Assembly: GCA_965204715.1 (NCBI GenBank)
Contig: OZ242009.1
Coordinates: 1,550,001-1,614,000, forward strand
DNA: 64,000 bases
From: CATOSP01 sp965204715
Lineage (GTDB): Bacteria > Chloroflexota > Dehalococcoidia > Lucifugimonadales > UBA3495
Direction: 5' to 3'
Shown here: positions 24,684-34,111 of the stretch, piece after piece
How the letters are laid out: the number at the start of each line of letters is the position of its first letter
Numbering within the stretch: the first letter of the stretch is position 1
Made by a program: the position numbers and the translations under genes
Notes under the pieces: generated by a model
Told to the model about the DNA's origin: nothing
What the model saw: the letters and a program-made list of their open reading frames with translations, nothing else
The model's database searches: none

Positions 24684-25406
24684 TTGGTCAGGAGGGATGG
24701 AAGGCGGCTGGACGAGGCGAGACCAACCACCATTACGCCGGGGTTCCAGGAATACGCGGAAGGCTCGGCCCTGATCGAGGTGGGCAACACCCGCGTGTTG
24801 TGCGCGGCTTCCCTGGAGGAGCGGGTGCCGGGCTTCCTTCGCGGCCAGGGCAAGGGCTGGGTCACCGCGGAGTATTCCATGCTGCCCCGGTCCACCAACA
24901 CCCGAACGCCCAGGGACCGGGACGCCGGACGCATCAGCGGACGCTCCCAGGAAATCCAGCGTCTCATCGGGCGTTCCCTCCGCGCCGTCACCGACCTGGA
25001 ATCTCTGGGTGAGCGGACGGTCTACCTCGACTGCGATGTGCTCCAGGCCGACGGGGGCACCCGCACCGCCTCCATCACCGGCGCATACGTCGCCCTGCAC
25101 CAGGCCCTCAAGATGCTGGTCACCCACCGGGTGCTCCCCCGGATTCCCCTGCGGGACATGGTGGCCGCGGTCAGCGTTGGCATCCTCGACGGCGAACTGT
25201 TGCTGGACCTGTGCTATGAAGAGGACTTCCGCGCCCAGGTTGACTTCAACCTGGTGCTGACCAGGGGCGGCGCGTTGGTGGAGATGCAGGGAGCGACGGA
25301 GGGCGAACCCTTTTCCCGGGACCTGGTATCCGACGTGGTGGAGTTGGCCTACCGGGGGATGCAGCCCATGTTCCAGTCCCAGCAGGAAGCCATACGCCAG
25401 TTGTGA
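24684..25406 (+). CDS. rph: Ribonuclease PH
   Basis: RNase PH trims tRNA 3' ends by phosphorolysis. The usual 240-residue length is reached if translation starts at TTG 24684 (read as MVRRDGRRLDEARP), with GGGAGG about 10 bases upstream. The frame stays open to a TTG at 24612, but those 24 residues are outside the family. Hallmarks: GRRLDEARP, SALIEVGNTRVLCAASLEE, WVTAEYSMLPRST, GRSQEIQRLIGRSLRAV and YLDCDVLQADGGTRTASITG. Its stop overlaps the protease gene by four bases (GTGA). Confidence 0.94.
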   Translation: MVRRDGRRLDEARPTTITPGFQEYAEGSALIEVGNTRVLCAASLEERVPGFLRGQGKGWVTAEYSMLPRSTNTRTPRDRDAGRISGRSQEIQRLIGRSLRAVTDLESLGERTVYLDCDVLQADGGTRTASITGAYVALHQALKMLVTHRVLPRIPLRDMVAAVSVGILDGELLLDLCYEEDFRAQVDFNLVLTRGGALVEMQGATEGEPFSRDLVSDVVELAYRGMQPMFQSQQEAIRQL

Positions 25407-26749
25407 GCAACCCGGTCCGACATTTCAGAAAGTCGCGCCGGGCAGACCCTAAAGGAGAAATGCCGGCATTCCCGGCCGCGCTCCGGCTGGCCTTGGCCGG
25501 GCTGGCGGTCCTGTCCGCTGCCCTCGCCTGCAACTCGGTCAGTCCCAATGGCGGTGAGGCATCAACGGAAGCGCCGACTTCTGCTCCAACCCGCACACCC
25601 ACGCCGGTCTCGCCGACCGCTACTGTCATACCCACCCCGCCTGATCCCACGGCGACGCCAACGGTTCCGCCGCAGCCAACTGATGCGCTGGCGGCCCGAC
25701 CGACGGTTGCCCCGGAGCCGCCCACACCGGCGCCTGCCAGTACCGCAACGCCTACTCCGCCACCCTCTGCGACTCCGCCTCCAGACCTGCATATCCCCAA
25801 CGTGGCCGACGTGGTGGAACGGGTCCGCCCCGCGGTGGTGGCGCTGGTCGTCAAGGTCATGGTACGGGACTTCTTCGGAGCGCCGCGGACTTCCTTCGGC
25901 AGCGGAACAGGCGTGATTATCTCCCCGGAGGGTTACGTGATTACCAACAACCACGTAATTGAAGATGCTGTGGAGATACTGGTGACCCTTGACGACGGTG
26001 AACAGGTGGAGGCCGAGTTGGTAGGCGCGGATGCCCTCTCCGACCTGGCCGTGTTGCGGATACCCGGCTCAGACCATCCCTCCCTCCCCCTGAGCGAGGA
26101 CGTACCCATGCGCGTGGGCGAGTGGGTGATCGCCATCGGCAATGCCCTGGGACTGCCGGGCGGTCCGACGGTGACGGTGGGGGTCGTGTCCGCCCTTGGC
26201 CGTACCATCGACGGCGAAGGCGGTTACGAGCTGTACGACCTTATCCAGACGGACACGGTAATCAACTCCGGGAACAGCGGCGGGCCATTGATCAATGTCT
26301 ACGGAGACCTGATCGGGATCAACACTGTCGTGCTGCGCGGCGGGAGAGCCAGCGGCGGGGCTCCGGTCGAGGGCATCGGTTTCGCCATCAACATGGAGAC
26401 CGCCCGGTGGGTGGCCGGCCAGCTAATCGAGGACGGCCGCGTGAAATGGGCGTGGATGGGAGTGCTCCTGGCCGACCTTACTCCGGAGATGTCCGCCCAG
26501 TTCAGCCTGCCCATCCGGGAGGGCGCAATCATTCAGAGCGTAGTTGAAGCTTCACCGGCCCACCGGGCGGGGATACTACCCGGCGACATAGTCGTCTCCA
26601 TGGACGGCGAGAAGGTTTCCAACGTATCGGAACTACTTCGCCTGCTCCGCACCGAAATCCGCGTCGGCCAGGAGGTCGAGGTCGAGATATTCAGCGGCGG
26701 AGGCACGAGGACCGTCCGCATGGTCCTGGGGGACCGGCCTTCCCGCTGA
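25403..26749 (+). CDS. HtrA/DegP-like serine protease, lipoprotein with PDZ domain
   Basis: The protein has a signal sequence with a lipobox-like LSAALAC, then a proline/threonine-rich linker of about 80 residues, a trypsin-like domain, and a PDZ domain (about residues 335-440). Triad residues are visible: His in ITNNHVIEDAV, Asp in DALSDLAVLRIP, Ser in NSGNSGGPLI. It probably stands outside the membrane as a quality-control protease. The start may be the GTG at 25403 that overlaps rph, or the ATG at 25460 preceded by AAAGGAGA; the latter gives a better signal peptide. Confidence 0.92.
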   Translation: MSNPVRHFRKSRRADPKGEMPAFPAALRLALAGLAVLSAALACNSVSPNGGEASTEAPTSAPTRTPTPVSPTATVIPTPPDPTATPTVPPQPTDALAARPTVAPEPPTPAPASTATPTPPPSATPPPDLHIPNVADVVERVRPAVVALVVKVMVRDFFGAPRTSFGSGTGVIISPEGYVITNNHVIEDAVEILVTLDDGEQVEAELVGADALSDLAVLRIPGSDHPSLPLSEDVPMRVGEWVIAIGNALGLPGGPTVTVGVVSALGRTIDGEGGYELYDLIQTDTVINSGNSGGPLINVYGDLIGINTVVLRGGRASGGAPVEGIGFAINMETARWVAGQLIEDGRVKWAWMGVLLADLTPEMSAQFSLPIREGAIIQSVVEASPAHRAGILPGDIVVSMDGEKVSNVSELLRLLRTEIRVGQEVEVEIFSGGGTRTVRMVLGDRPSR

Positions 26750-26832
26750 GGATCGGCCCATGCCGACATGCCGGCGGGGGAGCGGCGCAAAGGATCCGTC
26801 CTAAGGATCAGTTCTTCGGTAGTCCGCCGCCC

Positions 26833-29513
26833 CTACTCTATGCGCTCTCCCGACGGGTCCAGCAATACCAGGGGCAGGTCAAGTGCCCGCAACCCCGGCT
26901 CCACCGCTTGACGGTCTCCCACCACCAGCAGTTGCAGCCCCCCGGGATTGATCCACTCGGCGCTGACCCGCTGGGCATCCTCCAGGGTGACTGCCTCCAC
27001 CGAGGGTTTCACACTCTGGAAATAGTCGTCCGGCAGGCCGAACACCAGCAGTTGCACCAGGTGGTTCAGCACCATGCCGGAACGCTCGAAGCTGCCAGGG
27101 TAGCCCCGCAGCATTCCCTCCTTGGCGAACTGTAGCTCATCCGCCGTGATGGGCCGGGAACCGTGGATATCCGCAAACTCGGTCAGAGTTTCCTGCACCG
27201 ATTCTCTGGTCACCGCCGTCTGAACGCTTCCGCCCGCCCACAGCATCGAAGGACCGCGGTACCAGTGGACGGCGGAGTGGTATCCGTAGCTGTAGCCCTT
27301 GTCCTGCCGCAGGTTCTGGTTCAGTCGCGCTGCGAACTGCCCGCCAAAGGCGTGGTTGACCAGGCTCATTCCGAAGTAGTCGGGGTGGCTCCGCGACAGG
27401 GTGGGCTGCACGGCCCGAATCACCGATTGGGCCGCACCGGGCCTGTCCACCAGGTAGATTGCCGCCTCATTGGAAATGGCTGGGGAATGGGCCCGGGAGA
27501 GCGCCGCCCCATTGTCTTCCGCTGCGCTTACTCCCGCGGCCCGCTGTTCCCATCTGCCCAGCCGGGACTCGGCCTGCGACACCACTTCGTCCAGAGACAC
27601 GTCGCCCACCACCACCAGAGTTGCGTTCCGTGGCCCGTAGTTGTCCCGGAAATGGCGTGACACATCGCCGCGGGTCAGGGACTCGGTAGCCGGTTCAACC
27701 CCCAGGATGTAATGGCCGTAACCGGAGTCCTTCCTGAACACCAGGCCGGAGATTAGCTGCTCGGCTATGGCGTTTCCGTCGTCCTTGCTGCGGCGCAGGT
27801 CGGTCAGATGTTCCCGGCGCACCCGCTCCATCTCATGCTCCGGGAAGTCAGGCCGCGTCACCAGGTCGGCGATCAGCTCCAGGGCGGTGGGCCAGTGGCG
27901 CGACATGACCTCGGTCGACACCATCGTGGACTCTCGCCGGGCGTCGGCGGATACCCTGGCCCCCAGGAACTCGAAGGCCGCGGCGATCTCCTGGTTAGTC
28001 TTGCCCCCGGCGCCCTCGGTCAGCATCTGCGCCGTAAAGCTGGCCAGTCCGGGCAGCCCCGAAGGGTCCCGGGTCGCGCCGCCATCCAGCAACAGCCCCA
28101 TGGACACCAGCGGCAGGTTCCGCCGCTCCACCACCATGATTCCCAGACCGTTGCTCAACCTGTGCCGCTGTGGGACCGGCGGTGTAAAGGCGGGTTCCGT
28201 CGCTGCCGGTGGCATCACGTTCCGGTCAACGGTCACGGTGGCTGGCTTCAGCGCCTGCTCCGGGAACACCCGGAGACGTACTTGCCGGTCGTCCAGGACA
28301 GCCTCATTGGCCTCGATAATTTCATCTCTCTGGACTGCCAGGTAGCGTTCCAGGTCGGTGTTGATCAAGTTGGGGTCGCCGCACAGTACGTTGTAATGGT
28401 TCAACTGGTCGGCGCGCCCCCCGAACCCGCCGATGCGGGTCAGTTGGCGGTAGTAACCGGACTCGATGCGGTTCTTGACGCGGGTTATCTCCTCCTCGGT
28501 AGGAGGCTCGCTCCGCAGCCGCTCCAGTTCCTCGTCTACCGCCGCCTCCACCTCTTCGATGTCGTGGCCCGCAGCGGCGGTGACCATAACCATGAACTGC
28601 CCGGCGATTTCCCCGGAGTGGTAGCGGACTCCCGCGCTCTGGGCAATCTGCTTTTCGTACACAAGGCTGCGGTGCAAGCGGGAGGTCAGTCCCTCGCCCA
28701 CCACACCCTGGAGTATGTCCAGCGGGGCATCGTACCTGTCCATGTCCGGTGGCGTGGGCCACGATATGTAGAGCCGGGGCAGGGAGACTTTGTCCTGCAT
28801 CTCCAGCGATACCCGGCCCGGCAGCGACGAGTCCCAGCGCCCCATCCGGGGCAGGGGGGGGCCGGGTGTCAGATCGGCAAAATAGCGGTTGATCATATCC
28901 AGCGCCTCGTCGCGCTGGAAGTCCCCGGCAACGGCCAGGCTGGCGTTGGACGGCCCATAGAAGCGCCGGAAGAAATTCTGCACGTCCTCCAGAGAGGCGG
29001 CGTCCAGGTCCTCCTGTGAGCCGATGGTCATCCAGTGGTATGGGTGCGGCGCCGGGTACAGCGCTTCCTGTATGTGCCACGACGCCATGCCGTATGGGCG
29101 GTTCTCGTAGCTCTGCCGGCGCTCGTTCTTCACCACGTCCCTCTGGATGTCAAACCGCTGCTGGTCCAGCGCGTCGAGCAGGAAGCCCATGCGGTCGGCT
29201 TCCAGCCACAGGGCCAGCTCCAGGTAATTTGAGGGATGTCCTCCCAGTAGTTGGTCCGGTCTGGCGTGGTGGAGCCGTTGAGGTTCGCCCCTGCCTTCTG
29301 GAGCGGGTCGAAGTGGCTGTGGTTGTGATGCCCCGACCCCTCGAACATCATGTGCTCGAACAGGTGGGCAAACCCGGTCCGCCCCACCTCCTCATCCTTG
29401 GAACCCACGTGGTACCAGACGTTGACCGCCACCAGGGGGATGGAGTGGTCTTCGTGGAAGATAACGTCCATGCCGTTGGACAGGGTGAGTTTTTCAAACG
29501 GTACGGCGACCAT
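26833..29513 (-). pseudogene. M16 zinc peptidase (two-lobed), one-base frameshift
   Basis: From ATG 29513 (MVAVPFEKLTLSNGMDVIFH) the first lobe carries the inverted zinc motif HLFEH (residues 50-54). The other zinc ligand is the Glu in VVKNERRQS, which lies after the break. At about 29228-29230 the frame changes: CCTCAAATTACC would need one more A to give PQNYLELALWLEADRMG, the expected text. The rest, starting MGFLLDALDQQRFD, is an intact second half including QRHRLSNGLGIMVVERRNLP and a second inactive lobe. A single-base loss from a short A run suggests sequencing error or a very recent mutation. With it repaired the enzyme would be about 893 residues. Confidence 0.9.
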
Positions 29514-29592
29514 AAGTGAATCCCTTCAGTTCGGATGGGAGTTGGGTCAGTGCAATGCAAGCAATCACGGGATTTATGCTCAGGCAAGAAAC

Positions 29593-29946
29593 CTACAGGT
29601 ACAACTCTTCCTCCGGAATCAGCCGTTCTTCCCCAGGGTCTACTACGAGCGGCAATTCCTGGAGGGTCACAGCGCCCAGAAAGTACTGGCCATCAGGCCC
29701 GAAGATTATCCGGCTGGGCGCGGATAGTCCCTCCACCAGAAAGTCTGCTGCCCCCGTTGGATAATTGACGGTATCGCCCGTTGCGACGCGAAATCTCACC
29801 GTCCGGTCGGCATCTATGCCCAGCCTGTGCAACAAAGACGCAGGCGCCATTGAATATCTGGCCCCGGTGTCTACCAGCGCATCCACCGTTTCCGCTTGCT
29901 GCGTCACCCAGTTCCGAATTTCCATAGGTATACGGAATGTTCCCAT
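29593..29946 (-). CDS. Clan AA (retropepsin-like) aspartyl protease, copy 1
   Basis: The 117-residue protein starts at ATG 29946 after GGGAGGGAC. It has the single-lobe aspartic protease motifs: ALVDTGARYSMAPASLLHRL (catalytic Asp in DTGA) and the flap-distal GQYFLGAVTLQELPLVVD (hydrophobic-hydrophobic-Gly). Such proteins act as dimers. It is a close paralogue of the next gene upstream, with the same MGTF start and the same RRLIP-type end. Confidence 0.87.
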   Translation of the reverse strand: MGTFRIPMEIRNWVTQQAETVDALVDTGARYSMAPASLLHRLGIDADRTVRFRVATGDTVNYPTGAADFLVEGLSAPSRIIFGPDGQYFLGAVTLQELPLVVDPGEERLIPEEELYL

Positions 29947-29981
29947 GTCCCTCCCAGTTAGGTCCCGTTCACATGTCCCAT

Positions 29982-30335
29982 TCAGATGAGGGGATTGTCC
30001 CCGGGGATAAGGCGGCGGCGCTTGGGGTCTACAGCCAGAGCCAGGTCCTCCAGAGTAGTCGCGCCCAGAATATACTGGTCTTCAGGACCGAAGACGACTC
30101 TGGCGAATCCGGTGCAACCTGCGGCAGAAAACCCCGCCCACGCCGTCGCATATTCGACTGACTCCCCGCTGGCGACATCAAAGGCCATCACACGGTCAGG
30201 CTGTATGCCGAGCCTGTGAAGCAACGATGCCGGCGCGACAGAATAAGTGGCTCCAGTGTCAACAAGAGCTTCAACTGTCTCGGTGCGATGGTTGGCCGGG
30301 TTCCGGATTTCCAGGGGTACCTGGAACGTGCCCAT
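29982..30335 (-). CDS. Clan AA aspartyl protease, copy 2
   Basis: The start is ATG 30335 after AGGAGGGGACGAT, giving 117 residues; the longer open frame to 30470 overlaps the PPOX gene and is not used. It shows ALVDTGATYSVAPASLLHRL and QYILGATTLEDLALAVDPK. It is the tandem duplicate of the gene at 29593-29946 and shares its length. It begins 11 bases after the PPOX gene. Biological targets are unknown; the family is frequent beside antitoxin-like DUF genes in Chloroflexota and Cyanobacteria. Confidence 0.87.
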   Translation of the reverse strand: MGTFQVPLEIRNPANHRTETVEALVDTGATYSVAPASLLHRLGIQPDRVMAFDVASGESVEYATAWAGFSAAGCTGFARVVFGPEDQYILGATTLEDLALAVDPKRRRLIPGDNPLI

Positions 30336-30346
30336 ATCGTCCCCTC

Positions 30347-30940
30347 CTACACACCACCCATGTGCTTGTAGTAGTTCTCGTCGGTGCGGTCGGGTAACGG
30401 CGACGTTTCCTGGTTCTTGGCAATCTCGCCGGAGTCCCACAGCTTGGAAAACTTCAGCGCCCGGGGGCAATGCCCGTAGGCTTCTTCTACCTCGATGAGC
30501 ATCCCCTGGAGGTGCTTGGAATTGTCGTCCAACTCGTACAGGGAAAGCTCCACGTTCTGCCGGTCAAGGTCGCCTTTGGTCACGATGGTTGCCTTGCCGT
30601 TGACACGCACCGTGTCGTTGATCCCGGGGATGAAGAAGATCAGGCCCACGTGCGGGTTCTCCAGCACGTTCCTGTAGGACTGGAACAGGCGGTTGCCCGC
30701 CACGTCGGGGAACAGCAGGTGGGTCTCGTCGATAACCCGGACGAAACCGGGCTTGCCCCCCTTGGGCGAAGCGTCGCAATGCCCATCCGAGTCCGTGGTC
30801 GCCATCACCGCGAAGGGCGCACTGCGGACGAACTCCTGCACCCACGGGGTCAGGTGCCCCTTCAACTTGGCGACTGCCCGCTCCGATGGTTCCCCGAACT
30901 GGTCGTTAAACTTGGTCCTGTCAACCTCGCTGATAGCCAT
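30347..30940 (-). CDS. Pyridoxamine 5'-phosphate oxidase-like FMN-binding protein
   Basis: The 197-residue split-barrel protein has APFAVMATTDSDGHCDASPK, GGKPGFVRVIDE, LLFPDVAGNRLFQSYRNVLE and VGLIFFIPGINDTVRVNGKA. This matches the MSMEG_1061-type PPOX subfamily rather than true PdxH. Members bind FMN or F420 and catalyse reductions; the substrate is unknown. The aspartyl protease pair follows it at 11 and 35 bases, so the three may be cotranscribed. Confidence 0.9.
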   Translation of the reverse strand: MAISEVDRTKFNDQFGEPSERAVAKLKGHLTPWVQEFVRSAPFAVMATTDSDGHCDASPKGGKPGFVRVIDETHLLFPDVAGNRLFQSYRNVLENPHVGLIFFIPGINDTVRVNGKATIVTKGDLDRQNVELSLYELDDNSKHLQGMLIEVEEAYGHCPRALKFSKLWDSGEIAKNQETSPLPDRTDENYYKHMGGV

Positions 30941-31019
30941 CTCGCCTCCTTTGCATCCCGCCGCGTGGGGCCGGTTTCAGCCCATTCTAAACCCCGTCCT
31001 ATGGTACAGCAAGCGCACA

Positions 31020-32177
31020 TCAACCCGCCGACAACTCCACCATCGCATCCGCCAACCGCTGGCAGTCGGGCAGGGGACGTATGCCTATGCGGATACAGGA
31101 CGGCAGTCCGAAGGAAGCGCAGTCCCGTACGAACAGCCCGCGGCGCATCAGCCTCTCCCGCCACTGCGCGCCATCCCCAACGTCCACCAGAAGGTAGTTC
31201 GCGCTGGAGGGGTAGACCGTGAAACCCTGTTCTCCCAGCCGGTGGGCCAGCAAGTCCTTGGCCCTCTCCACCTCTGCACGGGAGCGTTCCAAGTATCCGG
31301 CGTCTGCCAGAGCCGCCAGCCCTGCGGCTTGGGCCAACCCGTTAACGCTCCAGTCCGGTTGCAGGGCTGCGAGCGTGGCAATCACGTCCTCGGATGCGAC
31401 GGCATAACCCAACCGCAGTGCTGTCAGGGCGTAGTCCTTGGTCATGGAGCGGAGCAGCACGACGTTCCCGCCGTCAACCACCCTCAGACTGTCCCAAGGG
31501 TTCGCCACGAAGGAGAGGTACGCTTCGTCCAGGGCCAGCAGCCCTCCGTAACCGGCAACGGCCCCGGCCAACATCTGCACATCTTCGGCGTCCAGATAGA
31601 CCCCGGTGGGATTGTTGGGGTTGCATAGGAAAACCAAGCAGGGACGCTCGTCCTCAATCCGACGTACCGCTTTCGTCAGGTCCCATCGGAATGGGGGTGA
31701 GTTATCGGCATCAAAGTTAAAAACTGGCACACCGGCCAGCCGGCAGGCCCCCAGGTATTCGCCGTAGGTAGGAGTAAACAGCAGGGCACAGTTGGCCGCG
31801 CCGGGACGGGGAGGGGACAGGTAAGCGCGGGTCAGCAGATGAATCAACTCAGTGGACCCGTTTCCCACCAGTATCCGCTCGACTGGGACTGCCATGCTTG
31901 CGCCGCCCGTACCTGACAGGTAACGGGACAACGCCTCCCGCAGTTCCAGGCATTCCGGGTCCGGGTAGGCGGTGAGGTCCACCCCGGCCATCGCTTCCCA
32001 GGTCCCTTCGGGCGGACCGATGGGGCTGATGCTGGCGCTGAAGTCCAGGACGTCCTCCGGCCTCAACCCCAGGGCGCGCAGGTCGGCAGGCCGTACCCCT
32101 CCATGCACTGGCCGCAAGGCCGTGCCGGGAACATTCCCGGGCGCGGGGTAGGAATCGCTATGGGTTTGGCTGCTCAT
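31020..32177 (-). CDS. cobD: Threonine-phosphate decarboxylase/histidinol-phosphate aminotransferase-like (CobD/CobC)
   Basis: This is a fold-type I PLP enzyme of 385 residues. It has HGGVRPADLRALGLRPEDVL, DFSASISPIGPP, YPDPECLELREALSRYL, FLCNPNNPTG, LALDEAYLSF and RSMTKDYALTALRLGYA (PLP lysine). The DFSASISP start and the place at the end of a cobalamin operon indicate the enzyme that supplies aminopropanol phosphate for cobalamin. Histidinol-phosphate aminotransferase is the alternative, since the families are close. It starts 48 bases after cbiB. Confidence 0.9.
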   Translation of the reverse strand: MSSQTHSDSYPAPGNVPGTALRPVHGGVRPADLRALGLRPEDVLDFSASISPIGPPEGTWEAMAGVDLTAYPDPECLELREALSRYLSGTGGASMAVPVERILVGNGSTELIHLLTRAYLSPPRPGAANCALLFTPTYGEYLGACRLAGVPVFNFDADNSPPFRWDLTKAVRRIEDERPCLVFLCNPNNPTGVYLDAEDVQMLAGAVAGYGGLLALDEAYLSFVANPWDSLRVVDGGNVVLLRSMTKDYALTALRLGYAVASEDVIATLAALQPDWSVNGLAQAAGLAALADAGYLERSRAEVERAKDLLAHRLGEQGFTVYPSSANYLLVDVGDGAQWRERLMRRGLFVRDCASFGLPSCIRIGIRPLPDCQRLADAMVELSAG

Positions 32178-32225
32178 GTCACCGTTCTCATGTCACCATT
32201 CTAAGGTAAATGTAGCGGGCGACGT

Positions 32226-33212
32226 TCAAAAGACTAAGACCCGCACTGCCGCCAGGGCGAGGGCCAGCACCAGTCCCAATGCCGCCACCAGGTGCATCGA
32301 CTGCACCGCGCGGGTGATGTCCGCGGGTTCCATCGGTCTGTCCGGGTCGCCAAGCCGGTAGTGGCCCACTTTCTCCAGTTCAACACCAAGGGCTCCCGCC
32401 ATGCTGCTCATGCTCCAACCCGCGTTAGGGCTTTCTGTGCGTCCGTGGTCCCGCAGCATGATGCGCCACGCTCCCCCGGCGGTCTGCCCCGGAAGGACCG
32501 CGCCGGCCAGGACCAGCAACGTGCCCGTAATCCGGGAGGGTACCAGGTTCACCAGGTCGTCCAGCCGGGCCGGGACTTTCCCCAGGTACTCGTAAACGCC
32601 ATGATAGCCCAGCATACTGTCCAGCGTGTTGATGGCCCGGTATGCGAATGCCCCCGGCAGACCGAAGAGGGCGAAGGCCAGCCACGGCCCGATGAAGCTG
32701 TCGGACATGTTCTCCGATACCGACTCCACGGTGGCCGCAGTCGCCTGTTCCCGTGTCAGTTGCGACGGATCCCGGCTGACCAGCGACCCCATCATCCCTC
32801 GCACCTGCGCCATGTCTCCCTCCGTCAGCGCGTCCCGCACCTGCTCCGCCACCTGCCGCAGCATCTTCACCGAGAAGGTGGTCTTGAGCAGCGCGGCGCT
32901 GACGATGATGTACACGGCATCCTGCACCTGCCACAGCCCAAACCCGGCCCAGTAGCCCGCCAGCCCGCCGATGTTCTGCAGTCCCAGGACTGAAACGTAT
33001 GCCGCCGCGGCCCACAAGGCCGGCACAGCCAAGGCCGCGACCCCTCCGGCAATGGTCCCCGCCACCCGCGACCGGGGCGAGAGCCGGTCGGCCAGCCCGA
33101 CGGTGTGTCCGATCCATACCGTCGGGTGAATCCGGTAGTGCGGCTCGCCAAGGGCCAGGTCGAGCAGCACAGCCACCGCCAGCACAGCCAGGTCTTCATA
33201 ACCGGGCCACAT
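32226..33212 (-). CDS. cbiB: Adenosylcobinamide-phosphate synthase
   Basis: CbiB joins aminopropanol (phosphate) to adenosylcobyrate at the membrane. The 328-residue protein has several membrane segments and the family motifs LLDLALGEPHYRIHPTVWIG, ATVESVSENMSDSFIGPWLA, YRAINTLDSMLGYH and SPNAGWSMSSMAGALGVELE. It lies between cobS and cobD in the riboswitch-controlled operon. Confidence 0.95.
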   Translation of the reverse strand: MWPGYEDLAVLAVAVLLDLALGEPHYRIHPTVWIGHTVGLADRLSPRSRVAGTIAGGVAALAVPALWAAAAYVSVLGLQNIGGLAGYWAGFGLWQVQDAVYIIVSAALLKTTFSVKMLRQVAEQVRDALTEGDMAQVRGMMGSLVSRDPSQLTREQATAATVESVSENMSDSFIGPWLAFALFGLPGAFAYRAINTLDSMLGYHGVYEYLGKVPARLDDLVNLVPSRITGTLLVLAGAVLPGQTAGGAWRIMLRDHGRTESPNAGWSMSSMAGALGVELEKVGHYRLGDPDRPMEPADITRAVQSMHLVAALGLVLALALAAVRVLVF

Positions 33213-33260
33213 ATCAGGCGTACACTACCACTGGTGCGGACAACCTGTCCTTGCTGCTCA

Positions 33261-34109
33261 TCACACTAAGAACAGCGGTGGCCGCAGCCAGCCGTAGACG
33301 GCGAGAGCGGCTGCCGCAGCCAACGCCGCAGATTCCGAGATTTCGTTGATTGCGCCGTAGCCGTCCCCCGTCAGCCCTCCAAGTGCCCTGGCCATTGCCC
33401 AGCCCAGGGCCAAGGCCAACAACGTCACCCCTGCCAAGAGCGCGACCCCGAAGGGGCCTCCAAGGAGGAAGCTCGCGGCAAGTGCCGTCACCGCAGCAAA
33501 GGCGGTGGCCAACTTCGCGCCCCCTTGATGAAAGGGCGACCCAAGCCCGCTGCTCCTGGCATACGGGAATGCCCCGAGAGCGACCACCATTGCCCAACGG
33601 GAGAGCGCGGGAAAGAGGAGAAGCGCCCAGGCCGCCGAGGGCAATTCCAGATGGACGGCTTTTAGCAATGCGGTGGCCCCCATTGCGGTGGTTGGGGCCA
33701 GTCGCGGGTCCAGCAAGGACACCAGCGCCCCGTATTTCAGCAATAGGATAGTGAATCCGCCCGCGACACCGAACGCTCCGACGCGGGGGTCTTTCATGAT
33801 CTCCAGACGCCGCTCCGGCGAGCCGCCGCCGAAGACGCCATCGCAGACGTCCATCAGTCCGTCCAGGTGCAGGGCACGGGTAATCATGGTGGTAACGGCC
33901 AGCAGGATTGCAGCCGTTAGAGGAACGGGAAATACCCTGGAACATCCCAATTCCACGCCCGCCAGCGCCAGGCCGATGAGTACGCCCACCGCCGGATACC
34001 AGGCGCGGGAGTTGCTGATGGCCCTCTGCCCTGGCACACCGCCATTCCCCTTTAACGTGGGCGCGGGACATACGGTCAGGAAGCTGAGGGCCAGCAGGAA
34101 GGAAGTCAG
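33261..34109 (-). CDS. cobS: Adenosylcobinamide-GDP ribazoletransferase
   Basis: CobS makes the last bond of cobalamin in the membrane. Clear motifs: RALHLDGLMDVCDGVFGG, then MKDPRVGAFGVAGG and LTGDGYGAINEISE. The first ordinary start codon is a GTG at 34037, but the frame upstream still reads like CobS (FLLALSFLTVCPAP) back to about 34115, where a TGA blocks it. So the protein probably starts at CTG 34109, or a small indel in the GGCGGCGGG run near 34118 hides an ATG at 34134. The start given here is the CTG. Confidence 0.85.
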   Translation of the reverse strand: MTSFLLALSFLTVCPAPTLKGNGGVPGQRAISNSRAWYPAVGVLIGLALAGVELGCSRVFPVPLTAAILLAVTTMITRALHLDGLMDVCDGVFGGGSPERRLEIMKDPRVGAFGVAGGFTILLLKYGALVSLLDPRLAPTTAMGATALLKAVHLELPSAAWALLLFPALSRWAMVVALGAFPYARSSGLGSPFHQGGAKLATAFAAVTALAASFLLGGPFGVALLAGVTLLALALGWAMARALGGLTGDGYGAINEISESAALAAAAALAVYGWLRPPLFLV

Positions 34110-34111
34110 GG

